Positions 26,541 to 35,832 of a DNA stretch of 64,000 nucleotides are shown here, one piece after another. Where the stretch lies: positions 124,001 through 188,000 of the forward strand of contig JAUILN010000016.1 of NCBI GenBank assembly GCA_030432695.1, written 5' to 3'. Each line of letters begins with the position of its first letter. Position 1 is the first letter of the stretch. A program made the position numbers and the translations under genes. Source of the DNA: a bacterium. GTDB taxonomy: Bacteria > Planctomycetota > UBA1135 > UBA2386. The notes beneath the pieces are model-generated. The model did no database searches, was not told the DNA's origin, and worked only from the letters and a program-made list of their open reading frames with translations.

Positions 26541-28724
26541 ATGCACTGCCTGTCCGCCGCCGCCTTGCTCTCCGCAACCCTCTCCGCACAGGTGCCCGAG
26601 GCGCCCTCGCCCGCACCGCTCACCGATCGCCCCGAGGGTCGACTCTCCGCGGCATCGATCGACCTCAGCGCGCAGGTCACAGAGGCGGCGATCGGCCACT
26701 TCGACGGCGTCTGGTGGGGGTCGGGAGCGGACTACTCGGCGCGCTTCGCGGCCGACGGCCTGACCTTCAGTCCGAACTTCGCCATGCCGCGCGGCGGCGC
26801 CGTGCGATTCGAGTTCGAGTCGGCGCGGCGCCTCGGGGGTGACGCCTGGACGGCGGATCCGGTCGAGCCGCGGGGCGACGCCCTGGCCAGCATCGTCGAC
26901 TACCCGCGGGGCGCCGTGCTCGAGCGTTACGAGCTGCGCGGCCACGACCTCGAGCAGAGCTTCGTGTTCGACCGCTTGCCGCCGGGCTGCGGCGACCTGG
27001 TTGTCACTCTGCACACCGAGACCACGCTGACCTGCTCGACCGAAGGCCGCGCCGACGCGGGGTTCGCGTACGACGCCCCGGGCTGCGGCTCGATCACCGT
27101 CGGCCGCGTCGTCGGCATCGACGCAAACGGTCGGCGCTCCGACGGCTGGATCCGGGTCGCGCCCGGGCAGCTCGAGCTCGGCCTGCCGCAGCGATTCGTC
27201 GACACGGCCGCGCTCCCACTGACGGTCGACCCAGTGATCGGCAGCACGTTCCTGGTCACGGCCGGGCAGAACCGCGCGCCCGACGTCGCGTACGACCTGA
27301 CCAACGACATCTACCTGGTGGCCTGGGTGGCGACGGGTTCGCAGTCTTTCGCCAAGGCACGACGCGTCGGCTCGGACGGGCAGCCGATCGGCGGCGTGCT
27401 GCTGCTCGGCCCCTGCAATGACTATTCACCCGTGCGGGTGGCGAACATCAACGACCGCGATTCGTTCGTTGCCGTGTACAACGACAACGGCGTCCTGAAG
27501 GCGCGGCGCGTCCTGCCGAACGGCGTGACGAGCGTGACGCCGATCACGATCGCGAACGTCGCTTCCAACGCCGCGTTCGACGTCGGCGGCGACATCACGA
27601 CCAGCGATAACGACGTAGTCGTCGTCTGGGCAGATACCAGCGGCCACATCCGCGCCGCGCAGATCGAGGACTCGCCGAGCCGAGGCTTCCACGTGTTCGG
27701 CGAGACGGTGATCTGCAGCGGCAACTGCAGCGGACCGGCCATCGCCGAGAGTGGCGGGAGCGCCGGCCGGTACCTGGTCGTGTGGAACCAGGCCCTCAGC
27801 AACAGCGACCGGGTGATCCGCGGCGTCGTGATGGACCGCAATCTGGCCGTGCTCGACTCACTGGTCCAGGTCACGCTCAGTGGCGGCGCGAGTGACTTCA
27901 ATCCGGACGTCGATGGCGACGGCCTGCAATGGGTCGTCTCGTACCTCCGCCTTCTCAGCGGCGAGTACGACGTCATGTGCCGCTCGGTGCAGTTCCATCC
28001 AGCGAACCCCGCGGGCACCTTCATCGGCCCCGAGATGGTCATCGAGGCGGATCCGCGAGACCGAGAAGAGTCCCCGGCCGTCGCCTGGCTCGGCGGTTCC
28101 GCACTGGTCTCCTATGTCGACAACAACTCATCTCAGGGCGACGTCTACGGCAAGACCGTCGATCCGTTCGACTGCACGATCTGCGAGACTCAGTTCACGC
28201 TGGAGGAGGGCCCCGAGAGAACCTACTACGTGAGTTGCGCGAGCACCCACAGCGGGGGCGCCGACGACGACCGTGCCCTGATCGTCTGGGAGAGCAAGGG
28301 CGCGAACAACGCCGGCGAGATCCGCGCGCGACGCTTCCTCGCGTCGGACGGCATCGCCACCGACCTCGGCGGCGGCTGCGGCAGCGGCGGCACGAACTAC
28401 GCGACCTGCGCGCGGACCGGTCAGTCCGGGTTCCGATTCCAAGTGCGGGAGGGCCGCAGCGCGACCAGCCTGCTGTTCGTCGGACCCGAGCGCATCGACG
28501 CCGGCTGCGGTCCCTGCCGGCTGGTGCCCGACCCGGCGAGCAGCGCGGTGGTGCTGGTCTCGACCAGCGCGGCCGGTCGCGCGGAGGTCGCCGTGCCGAT
28601 CCCCAACAGCACGCACGTGCGCGGCATCAAGCTCTACAGCCAGTGGCTCCTGCTCTCGTCCGCCGGAGCCTGCACGCGCCTGCCCGGCGACTTCTCCAAC
28701 GCACTCGAGATCACCATCCAGTGA
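26541..28724 (+). CDS. Large exported repeat protein, paralog A of tandem pair
   Basis: 727 residues starting MHCLSAAALLSATLSAQV, a short signal peptide. The N-terminal part contains 'RYELRGHDLEQSFVFDRLPP', 'VGRVVGIDANGRRSDGW' and 'LPLTVDPVIGS'. It is followed by several strand-turn-strand repeats ('APDVAYDLTNDIYLVAW', 'SPVRVANINDRDSFVAVYND', 'ESPAVAWLGGSALVSYVDN') that look like propeller blades, and ends with the module 'DLGGGCGSGGTNYATC'. Cysteine pairs near the end suggest disulfides and an extracytoplasmic site. It shares its whole architecture with the gene 8 bp downstream and with the partial gene at the left edge. No enzyme motif seen. Confidence 0.8.
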   Translation: MHCLSAAALLSATLSAQVPEAPSPAPLTDRPEGRLSAASIDLSAQVTEAAIGHFDGVWWGSGADYSARFAADGLTFSPNFAMPRGGAVRFEFESARRLGGDAWTADPVEPRGDALASIVDYPRGAVLERYELRGHDLEQSFVFDRLPPGCGDLVVTLHTETTLTCSTEGRADAGFAYDAPGCGSITVGRVVGIDANGRRSDGWIRVAPGQLELGLPQRFVDTAALPLTVDPVIGSTFLVTAGQNRAPDVAYDLTNDIYLVAWVATGSQSFAKARRVGSDGQPIGGVLLLGPCNDYSPVRVANINDRDSFVAVYNDNGVLKARRVLPNGVTSVTPITIANVASNAAFDVGGDITTSDNDVVVVWADTSGHIRAAQIEDSPSRGFHVFGETVICSGNCSGPAIAESGGSAGRYLVVWNQALSNSDRVIRGVVMDRNLAVLDSLVQVTLSGGASDFNPDVDGDGLQWVVSYLRLLSGEYDVMCRSVQFHPANPAGTFIGPEMVIEADPRDREESPAVAWLGGSALVSYVDNNSSQGDVYGKTVDPFDCTICETQFTLEEGPERTYYVSCASTHSGGADDDRALIVWESKGANNAGEIRARRFLASDGIATDLGGGCGSGGTNYATCARTGQSGFRFQVREGRSATSLLFVGPERIDAGCGPCRLVPDPASSAVVLVSTSAAGRAEVAVPIPNSTHVRGIKLYSQWLLLSSAGACTRLPGDFSNALEITIQ

Positions 28725-28732
28725 GGCACGTC

Positions 28733-30934
28733 ATGCTCAGATCTTCTCTCCTCGTCGCGGGCCTGGCGCTGAGTGCGCTCGGTGCGCAGTCACCCGACGT
28801 TTCTGCCGAGGAGTTCGGCAGCACCGCGATCGGCTCCGGCTACGGGCTGTGGCGAGAGGCCGGAACCCTGTGTGGCGGGGGTCCGAGCTACCGCGCCGAG
28901 TTCCGGGGCGACGGGATGTCGTTCATCCCGGCGTTGCCCGACGCACCGCGGACCTTCTCGCTACGCCTGACGCTCGAGGACCTCCGACGCGGCGCCGTGG
29001 CCGTGCAGTTGCTGGATGCCGGGCCGACCCGACACGACAGCAGCGTGGTCTACGCACGCGGACCCGGCGTGACCGAGCGGTACGACCTCGGCGCGGATGG
29101 GGTCGAGCAGAGCTTCGTCCTCGAATCCCCGCCGCTCGGGCAGGGAGACCTCGTCGTGCGTCTGCGCGTGCACACCGAGCTGAGGCCGGAGCGTCTTGGC
29201 GACGTTTCCGCCGGCATGCGATGGCTGTCCCCGGACTGGGGTGGCGTCGAGATCGGTCGCGCCATAGCACACGACGCGAACGGCCGAAGTTTCGCGATGG
29301 CGATGCGCTGCGACGGCAGCCACCTCGAGCTGACGCTGCCGGCGGCCAGCGCCGACGCCGCGCGCTACCCGCTGCTACTCGATCCGCCGATCGGCACCTC
29401 GGGGTCGCTGTCGGGAGCCAGCGGCGACATCAACCCGGACATCGCCTACGACGCGCGGACGAATAGCTACCTCGCAGTCTGGAATCGACGCCTGTCGCTG
29501 ACACGGTCCGAAGTCCGCGCTCAGCTGCTCGCCGCGGACGGCAGACTGCTCGGCTCGCTGATCCCCGTCGAGACGGGAGCCGTCGTCGCGAGGAACCCGG
29601 TGGTCGCAAACGTCGCCGCCAGCGACCGCTTCATGGTGGTCTGGCAGCAGGCGGCGGGCCCGTTCGGGCCGTGGAACGTGTACGGCCGTGCGGTCGAAAC
29701 GAGCGGAGCGCAAAGCGCGCGGATCCAGATCACCGGCGCAGCATCGAGCGACATCGATCCGGATCTCGGCGGCAGCTCGAACCCGGCCAGCAGGACCATC
29801 CCGCTGGTTTGGCATCGGGTCGGCGAAGGCATTCGTGGCGTGCACATCCTCGTGCCATCGATCGGCAACCCGCAGCAAGGCCCCAGCGCGGTCGTGATCG
29901 GAAACGGCGATGTCCATCGCCCGCGGATCAGCCAGAGCGGCGGCTCTCCCGGCGTCTATGCGGTCGCGTGGGAGAACGCCCCCACATCGGGCGCGACTCG
30001 CGTAGAGGTCGCGATGGTCACCAACGCCGCCGCTCGACTCGCAGGACCGACGATCGTCTCCAATACCGGCTTCACGTCCGAGCGCCCCGCCGTGGACGGG
30101 GACGGCACGGACTTCATGATCGTCTACGAGCGGACCGTGTCGTCGAGCGATCGCGACGTGTACTGCCGGATGCTGCGCTACGACGGCAGGTCCCTGACGG
30201 TCCGGACCTCCGCACGCCGCATCGGCGCATCGCTCGGCGATCAGATGACCCCCGACGTGGGTTGGCTCGGGCCGAAGTATCTGGTCGCCTGGGCGGACAA
30301 CGCCAACCGCGGCGGCTTCCTCGACCACGACCTGCACCTGCTGTCGTTGTCGCCGGACTGCGAGGTCTGCGGCCAGGAGTATGTCGTGCGGCGGCTGAGC
30401 ACCGCCTACGACCACGACCCGGCGATCGCGACGCAGCGGAGCACGGGCAGCTCGGGTACCGAAGCCATGGTCACATTCTCGGCCATCGACAGCGGTCTCG
30501 TGCGGACTTCGGTGCGCACCCAGCGCTTCGACGCGTTCGGTACTGGCGGCAGCTCCAGCGCGGTGGGGTCAGGGTGCGGCAACGGTGGCACCATGCACTT
30601 CGACGGACCGCTGGCATTCGGCAACGTGGACCTGCGCGTCGAGCTGCGCGGGGCCGATCTCGGCGCCACCGCGGCGGCCCTGTTCCTCGGCCTCGGTGGT
30701 CGCTCCTTTCCCTGCGGCAGCTGCGTGATTGTCGATCCCGCGATCGCGTTGCCAGTGGCCGTCAACAACGGTACCGCGAACAGCCCGCTGCCGCTGTCGT
30801 GCTCGCTGCTCCGGTCCGGTCCCGGCATCTCGGCGGACCTGCAATGGCTGACTCTCGGCGGCACGGGCAGCGACTGTCCCATCGCGGCCTCGCTCGCGAC
30901 CTCGAATCGCATCCGCATCATGCCCGGCTTCTAA
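28733..30934 (+). CDS. Large exported repeat protein, paralog B of tandem pair
   Basis: 733 residues from the ATG at 28733 (MLRSSLLVAGLALSALGAQS, signal peptide), 8 bp after paralog A. It has the same order: 'RYDLGADGVEQSFVLESPPL', 'VEIGRAIAHDANGRSF', 'RYPLLLDPPIG', then blades such as 'NPDIAYDARTNSYLAVWNR', 'SGGSPGVYAVAWENAP' and 'TPDVGWLGPKYLVAWADN', and a C-terminal GCGNGG module with 'LGLGGRSFPCGSCVIVDPAI'. The pair clearly arose by tandem duplication and has diverged widely. A longer upstream frame is open, but the short gap and the signal peptide fix this start. Confidence 0.8.
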   Translation: MLRSSLLVAGLALSALGAQSPDVSAEEFGSTAIGSGYGLWREAGTLCGGGPSYRAEFRGDGMSFIPALPDAPRTFSLRLTLEDLRRGAVAVQLLDAGPTRHDSSVVYARGPGVTERYDLGADGVEQSFVLESPPLGQGDLVVRLRVHTELRPERLGDVSAGMRWLSPDWGGVEIGRAIAHDANGRSFAMAMRCDGSHLELTLPAASADAARYPLLLDPPIGTSGSLSGASGDINPDIAYDARTNSYLAVWNRRLSLTRSEVRAQLLAADGRLLGSLIPVETGAVVARNPVVANVAASDRFMVVWQQAAGPFGPWNVYGRAVETSGAQSARIQITGAASSDIDPDLGGSSNPASRTIPLVWHRVGEGIRGVHILVPSIGNPQQGPSAVVIGNGDVHRPRISQSGGSPGVYAVAWENAPTSGATRVEVAMVTNAAARLAGPTIVSNTGFTSERPAVDGDGTDFMIVYERTVSSSDRDVYCRMLRYDGRSLTVRTSARRIGASLGDQMTPDVGWLGPKYLVAWADNANRGGFLDHDLHLLSLSPDCEVCGQEYVVRRLSTAYDHDPAIATQRSTGSSGTEAMVTFSAIDSGLVRTSVRTQRFDAFGTGGSSSAVGSGCGNGGTMHFDGPLAFGNVDLRVELRGADLGATAAALFLGLGGRSFPCGSCVIVDPAIALPVAVNNGTANSPLPLSCSLLRSGPGISADLQWLTLGGTGSDCPIAASLATSNRIRIMPGF

Positions 30935-31136
30935 TGGCGTCGATCACGCCAGTGCAGGAGTCGCGAGATTCGTCAGAGCCCGGCCCGGGAGGTACGACTT
31001 GACACTCGGAATCCGTTCGAAGCAGTTCGTAGCCATCCTCTTCCCGGCACCAAGCCTCGACTCCGCGCACGACCGCACCGGGCTTCTGCCTCGGCTGCTG
31101 ACATCGAGTCGTTGCTCTGGTCGAGGCCGGAAATAC

Positions 31137-32012
31137 GTGCCAAGAACCTGGTCAGCCGCGACCGACGGTCGAGTTCGTCTGCTCCTCACGCTCCCGCTCA
31201 CTCTGCTCGCATGCAGCGCGCCACCTACGCCTGCGCCGATCGATGCGGCGACGGTCTACGAGGAGTACTACGTCCCCGCGCTGTTCGGCTCGTGGGCCGT
31301 GCGGGTCGCCGACGCCGCGGGCATCGCTCCGGACGACGCGGTGCTCGACGTCGCGTGCGGAACCGGGGTGGTGGCGCGAGAAGCCGCTCGACGAGTCGGG
31401 CCCGGCGGCACCGTGACTGGCCTCGACATCGACCCGTCGATGCTGGCGGTCGCGCGGGGCATCGACCCCGCGATCCGCTGGGAGCTCGGTGATGCCCAGG
31501 CGCTGCCGTTCCCTGACGCCTCGTTCGACGTCGTCACCTGCCAGTTCGGTCTGATGTTCTTCCCCGACCGGATCCTGTCGATCCGCGAGATGCTCCGGGT
31601 CGTCCGGCCTGGCGGTCGCATCGTCGTCGCCGTGTGGAGCCCGCTGGACACCAGTCCGGGCTATGCGACTCTGGTCCGGCTGCTCGCCCGGCACCTGGGC
31701 GAGGACAGTGCGGAGAGTCTGCGCGCGCCGTTCGACCTGGGCGACGCCGACGAACTCACGCAGCTGTTCGCGCGCGCTGGCGCGCCGTCCGCGGCGATCT
31801 CGACGCGGGCCGGGAGCGCACGTTTTCCGTCGATCCGCTCGTGGGTCGAGACCGAAGTCCGTGGCTGGGTCGGGCTCAGCCAGGAGTTCGACGAAGCCCG
31901 GCTCGAAGCCCTGGTCGGGGCCGCCGAACAGGAGCTGGCGAGCTGGGTGACCGCGAGTGGCGACGTGCAGATCCCGATCGAGGCGCACCTGGTCGCCGTC
32001 ACCAAGCGGTAG
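31137..32012 (+). CDS. SAM-dependent methyltransferase with lipobox-like N-terminus
   Basis: Class I methyltransferase: motif I 'VLDVACGTGVVAREAARRVG', acidic loop 'VTGLDIDPSMLAVAR', 'GDAQALPFPDASFDVVTCQF' and 'EMLRVVRPGGRIVVAVWSP', close to the UbiE/COQ5-like group. The domain normally starts near 'IDAATVYEEYYVPALFGSW'. No ATG is available there; the nearest start codon in frame is the GTG at 31137, giving a leader with 'RLLLTLPLTLLACSAPPTPA', which looks like a lipoprotein signal (LLAC). Either the enzyme is a lipoprotein, which would be very unusual because SAM is cytoplasmic, or its original start was lost by fusion. A TTG at 30999 is another possible start. Substrate unknown. Confidence 0.7.
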   Translation: MPRTWSAATDGRVRLLLTLPLTLLACSAPPTPAPIDAATVYEEYYVPALFGSWAVRVADAAGIAPDDAVLDVACGTGVVAREAARRVGPGGTVTGLDIDPSMLAVARGIDPAIRWELGDAQALPFPDASFDVVTCQFGLMFFPDRILSIREMLRVVRPGGRIVVAVWSPLDTSPGYATLVRLLARHLGEDSAESLRAPFDLGDADELTQLFARAGAPSAAISTRAGSARFPSIRSWVETEVRGWVGLSQEFDEARLEALVGAAEQELASWVTASGDVQIPIEAHLVAVTKR

Positions 32013-32362
32013 ATCCGAGCGACGATTCTGGGCACCGTTCGCCGGCCGCTCCTCTCTCGCCCGGCCGAGAGCCCGCCCAAGCCGATCTGCTCCGTCGAGA
32101 GCTCGAGGCCGGTGAGATACTCGCGCAGCACGGGATCGAATTCGAACGTGCGGCCTTCGGTATGCACTTCGACGAGTAGCGCGTAGGAAAAACAAAGGGG
32201 GACTCTGGAGCCCAGCCCCGGCAAGCAGCCCCTCCCGATCACCCACCACCGCGTCGTTCGGCCCCGCCTGCCGGCTCCATCGCGAACTTCTGCCCGACCC
32301 TCAACACCCCGCACCCCGCGCCGACAGACCGGTAGCCCGCAGCGACCCCTCACCGGCCCCGC

Positions 32363-33940
32363 TCAGTGCGCTCTGATCACTCCGCCCACAGGCCCGGAGC
32401 CTCCGGCGGCGGACGCGCCGCTGACAGCGGCGGCAGCTCGGCCGGCAGCCCCAGGTGCGACAGCACTCGCGTGATCGTCCGCGGATCGGTGATAAAGGTC
32501 AGCAGGCGACGGCGGGTCTCGCACGCGCCCGCCCGTGCATGCTCGGGCGGGTCCCCGCTGTGGACAGATCAAGACGTCCACCCCAAAGCTCCTCCGCATC
32601 AGCTCCGCCCACGTCCAGCGGCGTCGCAAGTGCGGCTTCGTCTCCCGCTTCTCGCCCACCGCCCGGCAGGACCGCCTTTGCCTCGACCGGAACGCCGGCC
32701 GCTCACCATCGTCCGCGGACGGCACCGGCACCACCCGCTCGCGGTGCGACGCCGCGGGCGCGAACGCTCCGTGATACGTCACCAGATTGCGATGCGGCCA
32801 CGGCACCAACGCTGCCAGCCGCTCGATCAGGACCAGCGGCTCGAAGACCACCAGCTTCGTGCCATCCTTCCACGGCCGCTTGAACCGATACACCACCTTC
32901 CCGTCACGCGTCCATGTCAGCCGCGACTCGTCCAGCGCGGGCCGCAGCACATACCGACACAGCCGCTCCAACGCGTCCTCCCGGCCTTCCGCCACACGCG
33001 TCGCGGCGTGCAGTGAGAACCCGCGGTAGCGCGCCTGCAGCGTAGGACGCCCGAACTTGCCGGAGTCTCGGCGATCTTCCTGGGCGAGACGCGCCGCCTC
33101 ATCCCCCACCCGGCGCACCGCGCAGCCGGCGCACTCGCCGAAGGCTATCCCGCCCTGCACAGCCGCCTGCTGGCAGGCATCCAACGCCGTCGGCTCGTGG
33201 TCCAGCAGCGGTCCCTGGCCCCACTCCACTGTCAGGCCACGCTCACGCAGCAGCGCCAGGGTGCGGCGGAAGATCCGGGTCGCCGCCCGCGCCAGGTCCG
33301 CGTCGCTCGGCGGTGGCAGCGGATGGAACACGGCGCGGCGGGCGCCGGACGGCACCGTGAACACACCATCCACGAACAGTGCGTGGAAGTGCGGGTTCAG
33401 CCGCAGCGCCGAGTCGAAGCGCTGCACCGACACCACTGCGGCTGGTCGCGCGTCCTCGATGCAGTGCCTGCGCGCCTGGCGGCGCCGCAGGGCAAAGCAC
33501 GAGCGCACGAAGATCCGGCGCAGTTCGCAGAGGAGGTCCGGATCGCGGGCAACAGGGAAGCGCAACTCGAAGGGCAGGCTCAGGACGAACTGGCGCACGG
33601 GCACGTCCGGGAACACCCGGTCCACCAGCCAGGCGGCGGTGTCGGCCATGCGCCGGCCGCCGCAGGAGGGGCAGAAGCCGCGGCGCTTGCACGAGAGGGC
33701 GACCAGCTCGTCGCGCCTGCAGCCGGGGCAGTAGACCCTCGCGAACCCTGCCGCGAGCTGACCGCAACGCAGGTAGTCCTCGAGCTCCCGGCGCACGAAG
33801 CCGGGCACCTGCGGCGGAGAAGGATCGCCACAGTCATCCAGGCGCCCGAAGAAGGTGGCCAGGTGACGCTGGAGCACCTGATACAGAACTCCCCCCTCCG
33901 GTCGCCGGCGCTTGCGATGGGGACTCCAGGACGTTGTCAC
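32363..33940 (-). pseudogene. IS91 family transposase, C-terminal frameshift
   Basis: 525 residues as read from GTG 33940. N-terminal zinc-binding domain: 'VYCPGCRRDELVALSCKRRG' then 'FCPSCGGRRMADTAAWL'. Core: 'FVLSLPFELRFPVARD' and 'LNPHFHALFVDGVF' with the HFH metal-binding histidines. C-terminal: 'FSLHAATRVAEGREDALERL' and 'LVTYHGAFAPAASHRERVV'. At 'VDVLICP' a 35-bp palindrome (32524-32558) shifts the frame and replaces 'CPHCETRRRL' and the last ~45 residues. In the original frame the normal tail, ending 'PEAPGLWAE' with a stop at 32378, is still intact, so the lesion is a single event. Probably inactive. Confidence 0.85.
32524..32558. repeat. 35-bp palindromic insertion in IS91 transposase
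   Basis: Inserted between GTCTCGCA and TGTGGACAG; its core is an inverted repeat with 8-bp G/C arms (CCCGCCCG / CGGGCGGG) around GCATGC. It is identical in position and sequence to 21636-21670 and absent from the 7.4-kb copy. The net gain is 34 bp because one base of the target is lost. Confidence 0.8.
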
Positions 33941-34092
33941 GCCCTGCTGTGCCCCGCGGTGAGCTGGCGGTCACGGGCGGCGTCGCTTTCCCGATCGAAT
34001 CACCAGGTCGCGGGGACAGTGCCGCGACGGTCCCTGCCGGCCCAACCGAGAACCCCTGGCCGGTCAGTGATCGACCGCGCGAGTGAGAAACC

Positions 34093-34188
34093 CCGGACTC
34101 GAGCGCCGCGAGCGAGCGAGCGAGGTTGGGAATCGACGTGCGCACGGCCGACGAAGACGGCCTGCTCGTCATCGACCTCGACGACTGA
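34093..34188 (+). pseudogene. Last codons of carboxypeptidase-regulatory-like gene
   Basis: The plus-strand frame ends 'LGIDVRTADEDGLLVIDLDD' and stops 7 bp before the converging sulfatase gene. The same tail is present at 18848-18936. Upstream of about 34093 the frame has no similarity to the longer remnant, and IS91 sequence lies nearby, so the gene body was lost. Confidence 0.5.
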
Positions 34189-34194
34189 CCGCAC

Positions 34195-35748
34195 TCACCC
34201 GTCCCGCCGCGGCGCGCTCCGCCCGCTCGCCTTGCTCGCCTCCAACAGCGCCTTCAGCTCCGCGACCACCTCCGGCCGCTCCGACCACAGGTTCGTCGTC
34301 TCCCCCGGATCGACCTCCAGGTCGTAGAGCTGCCCCGGCGCGTCCGGATCGGTCTCGGGCAACGCATAGGGCAACAGCCGCCCGCGGTCATAGCGATTGC
34401 CCCCCGACCCCTGGTGGTCGAGCAGCTTCCACCGCCCGCGCCGGATCGACAAGTCGAGCGAGATCGTCTGCTGCAGCAGGTAGGGCCGCACCGGTGCGTC
34501 GCGCTGCGCACCGAGCCAGACCTCCGACATGTCGAACGAGTCCTCGGCCGCAGTGTCCGGCACCGCCTGGCCGGTGAGCGCCGCCAGCGTCGCGTAGACG
34601 TCGGTCAGGCTGGTGAGCTCGCCGCAGTCCCGCCCTGCCGGCACGTGCCCCGGCCAGCGCACCAGCATCGGCGTGCGGGGGCCGCCCTCCCAGGCGTCGC
34701 GCTTCATGCCGCGCCAGGGCCGCGCGCCGTCGTGGTCGTGGTCGCGGCGCATCGCGAGCACCGTCGGGACCTCGGGCCCGTTGTCGGAGCAGAAGATCAC
34801 CAAGGTGTCGTCGGCCACGCCGAGTTCGTCGAGGGTGCCGAGCAGCTCGCCCACCACCCAGTCCATCTCGCGGAGGAAGTCGCCGTGCGGGCCGGCGTCG
34901 GTCGCACCCTGGAAGCCGCGTGCCGCGAGCGACGGCAGATGGACCGCCTGCATCGAGTGGAACAGGAAGAACGGCTGGTCGGGATGCTCGGCGACGTGCC
35001 GCTTCAGGAACGCCCGGCTGCGATCGAGAAACTCCAGGTCCACCGTCTCCAGGTCGTAGTCGGGAGCGATCAACCCCGGCCGGCAGTCGTTCGAGTAGGG
35101 ATGCTGCGGGATCGGCACCCGGTCGCCGCGCCGCTCCTCCAGCGAGGGCGGCACCGGCACGCGGTTGTCGACGATCCAGGCGTAGAGCCAGTCGGTGGTC
35201 GGACAGCAGGCAGTGCCGAAGAACGAGTCGAAGCCGCGGTGCACCGGCGCGTCGGCGATCGGCTTGGAGAAGTCCACCCGGCGGATGCCCTCGATACCCG
35301 AGTCGGCGACCCGCTCCCCGGCGGCGTCGCGGAAGCTCAGCCCGACGTGCCACTTGCCGACCATCGCGGTGCGGTAGCCGGCGCCACGCAGCAGGCTGCC
35401 GAGCGTCGGCCGCTCGGCCTCGATCAGGTTCGGGCCACCGATGCCGACGAACACGCTGCGGAAGCCGGTTCGGAACGCCATCCGCCCGGTGAGCAGCGAG
35501 TAGCGGGTCGGCGTGCAGACCGTGCTCGGCGAGTGCGCGTCGGTGAAACGCAGGCCCTGGGTGGCGAGCCGGTCGAGGTGCGGCGTCTCGACCTTCGCCT
35601 CGGCGTTGTAGCAGGAGAGATCGCCGTAGCCGAGGTCGTCGGCGAGGATCAGCAGCACGTGCGGGCGGGCGGTAGACTGCGCAGCCAGCGCCCCGCCGAC
35701 TGCCAGCGCAGCCGCCAAGATGGCAGCAGCAGGACGAGAGGATCGCAT
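34195..35748 (-). CDS. Exported arylsulfatase-type sulfatase
   Basis: 517 residues from the ATG at 35748 with signal peptide 'PAAAILAAALAVGGALAAQS'. Metal site 1: 'VLLILADDLGYGDLSCYN'. The sulfatase signature C-T-P-T-R lies in 'STVCTPTRYSLLTGRM'; its Cys is the residue converted to formylglycine. Later blocks are 'GYRTAMVGKWHVG' (Lys and His of the site), 'FFLFHSMQAVHLP', 'VIFCSDNGPE' and 'WEGGPRTPMLVRWPG'. The C-terminal subdomain ends 'GQLYDLEVDPGETTNLWSER'. It resembles the S1 family of arylsulfatase A/N-acetylgalactosamine-6-sulfatase type. The substrate is presumably a sulfated glycan. A piece of its 3' end is duplicated at 18937-19149. Confidence 0.92.
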   Translation of the reverse strand: MRSSRPAAAILAAALAVGGALAAQSTARPHVLLILADDLGYGDLSCYNAEAKVETPHLDRLATQGLRFTDAHSPSTVCTPTRYSLLTGRMAFRTGFRSVFVGIGGPNLIEAERPTLGSLLRGAGYRTAMVGKWHVGLSFRDAAGERVADSGIEGIRRVDFSKPIADAPVHRGFDSFFGTACCPTTDWLYAWIVDNRVPVPPSLEERRGDRVPIPQHPYSNDCRPGLIAPDYDLETVDLEFLDRSRAFLKRHVAEHPDQPFFLFHSMQAVHLPSLAARGFQGATDAGPHGDFLREMDWVVGELLGTLDELGVADDTLVIFCSDNGPEVPTVLAMRRDHDHDGARPWRGMKRDAWEGGPRTPMLVRWPGHVPAGRDCGELTSLTDVYATLAALTGQAVPDTAAEDSFDMSEVWLGAQRDAPVRPYLLQQTISLDLSIRRGRWKLLDHQGSGGNRYDRGRLLPYALPETDPDAPGQLYDLEVDPGETTNLWSERPEVVAELKALLEASKASGRSAPRRDG

Positions 35749-35832
35749 GCCGGCCAGTGTGCAGGATCCGCGCGGCGCGCGCAGCGCGTAGACTTCCAGC
35801 TTCGCATCTCCACACCGCATCGGAGTCCAAGC

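Larger units (their letters stand above)
32179..33960 (-). mobile_element. IS91-type element, nearly complete
   Basis: The most complete IS91 copy in the window. Its transposase-downstream end is the border GCGCGTAGGA at 32179-32188 with the ~180-bp terminal sequence shared with 2699, 7390 and 21208 copies. The transposase-upstream end is not marked by any repeat; I place it near 33960, just beyond the start codon, where sequence shared with other copies cannot be checked. IS91 elements move by a rolling-circle-like, one-ended mechanism and make no target duplication, which fits the lack of flanking repeats. Confidence 0.75.
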
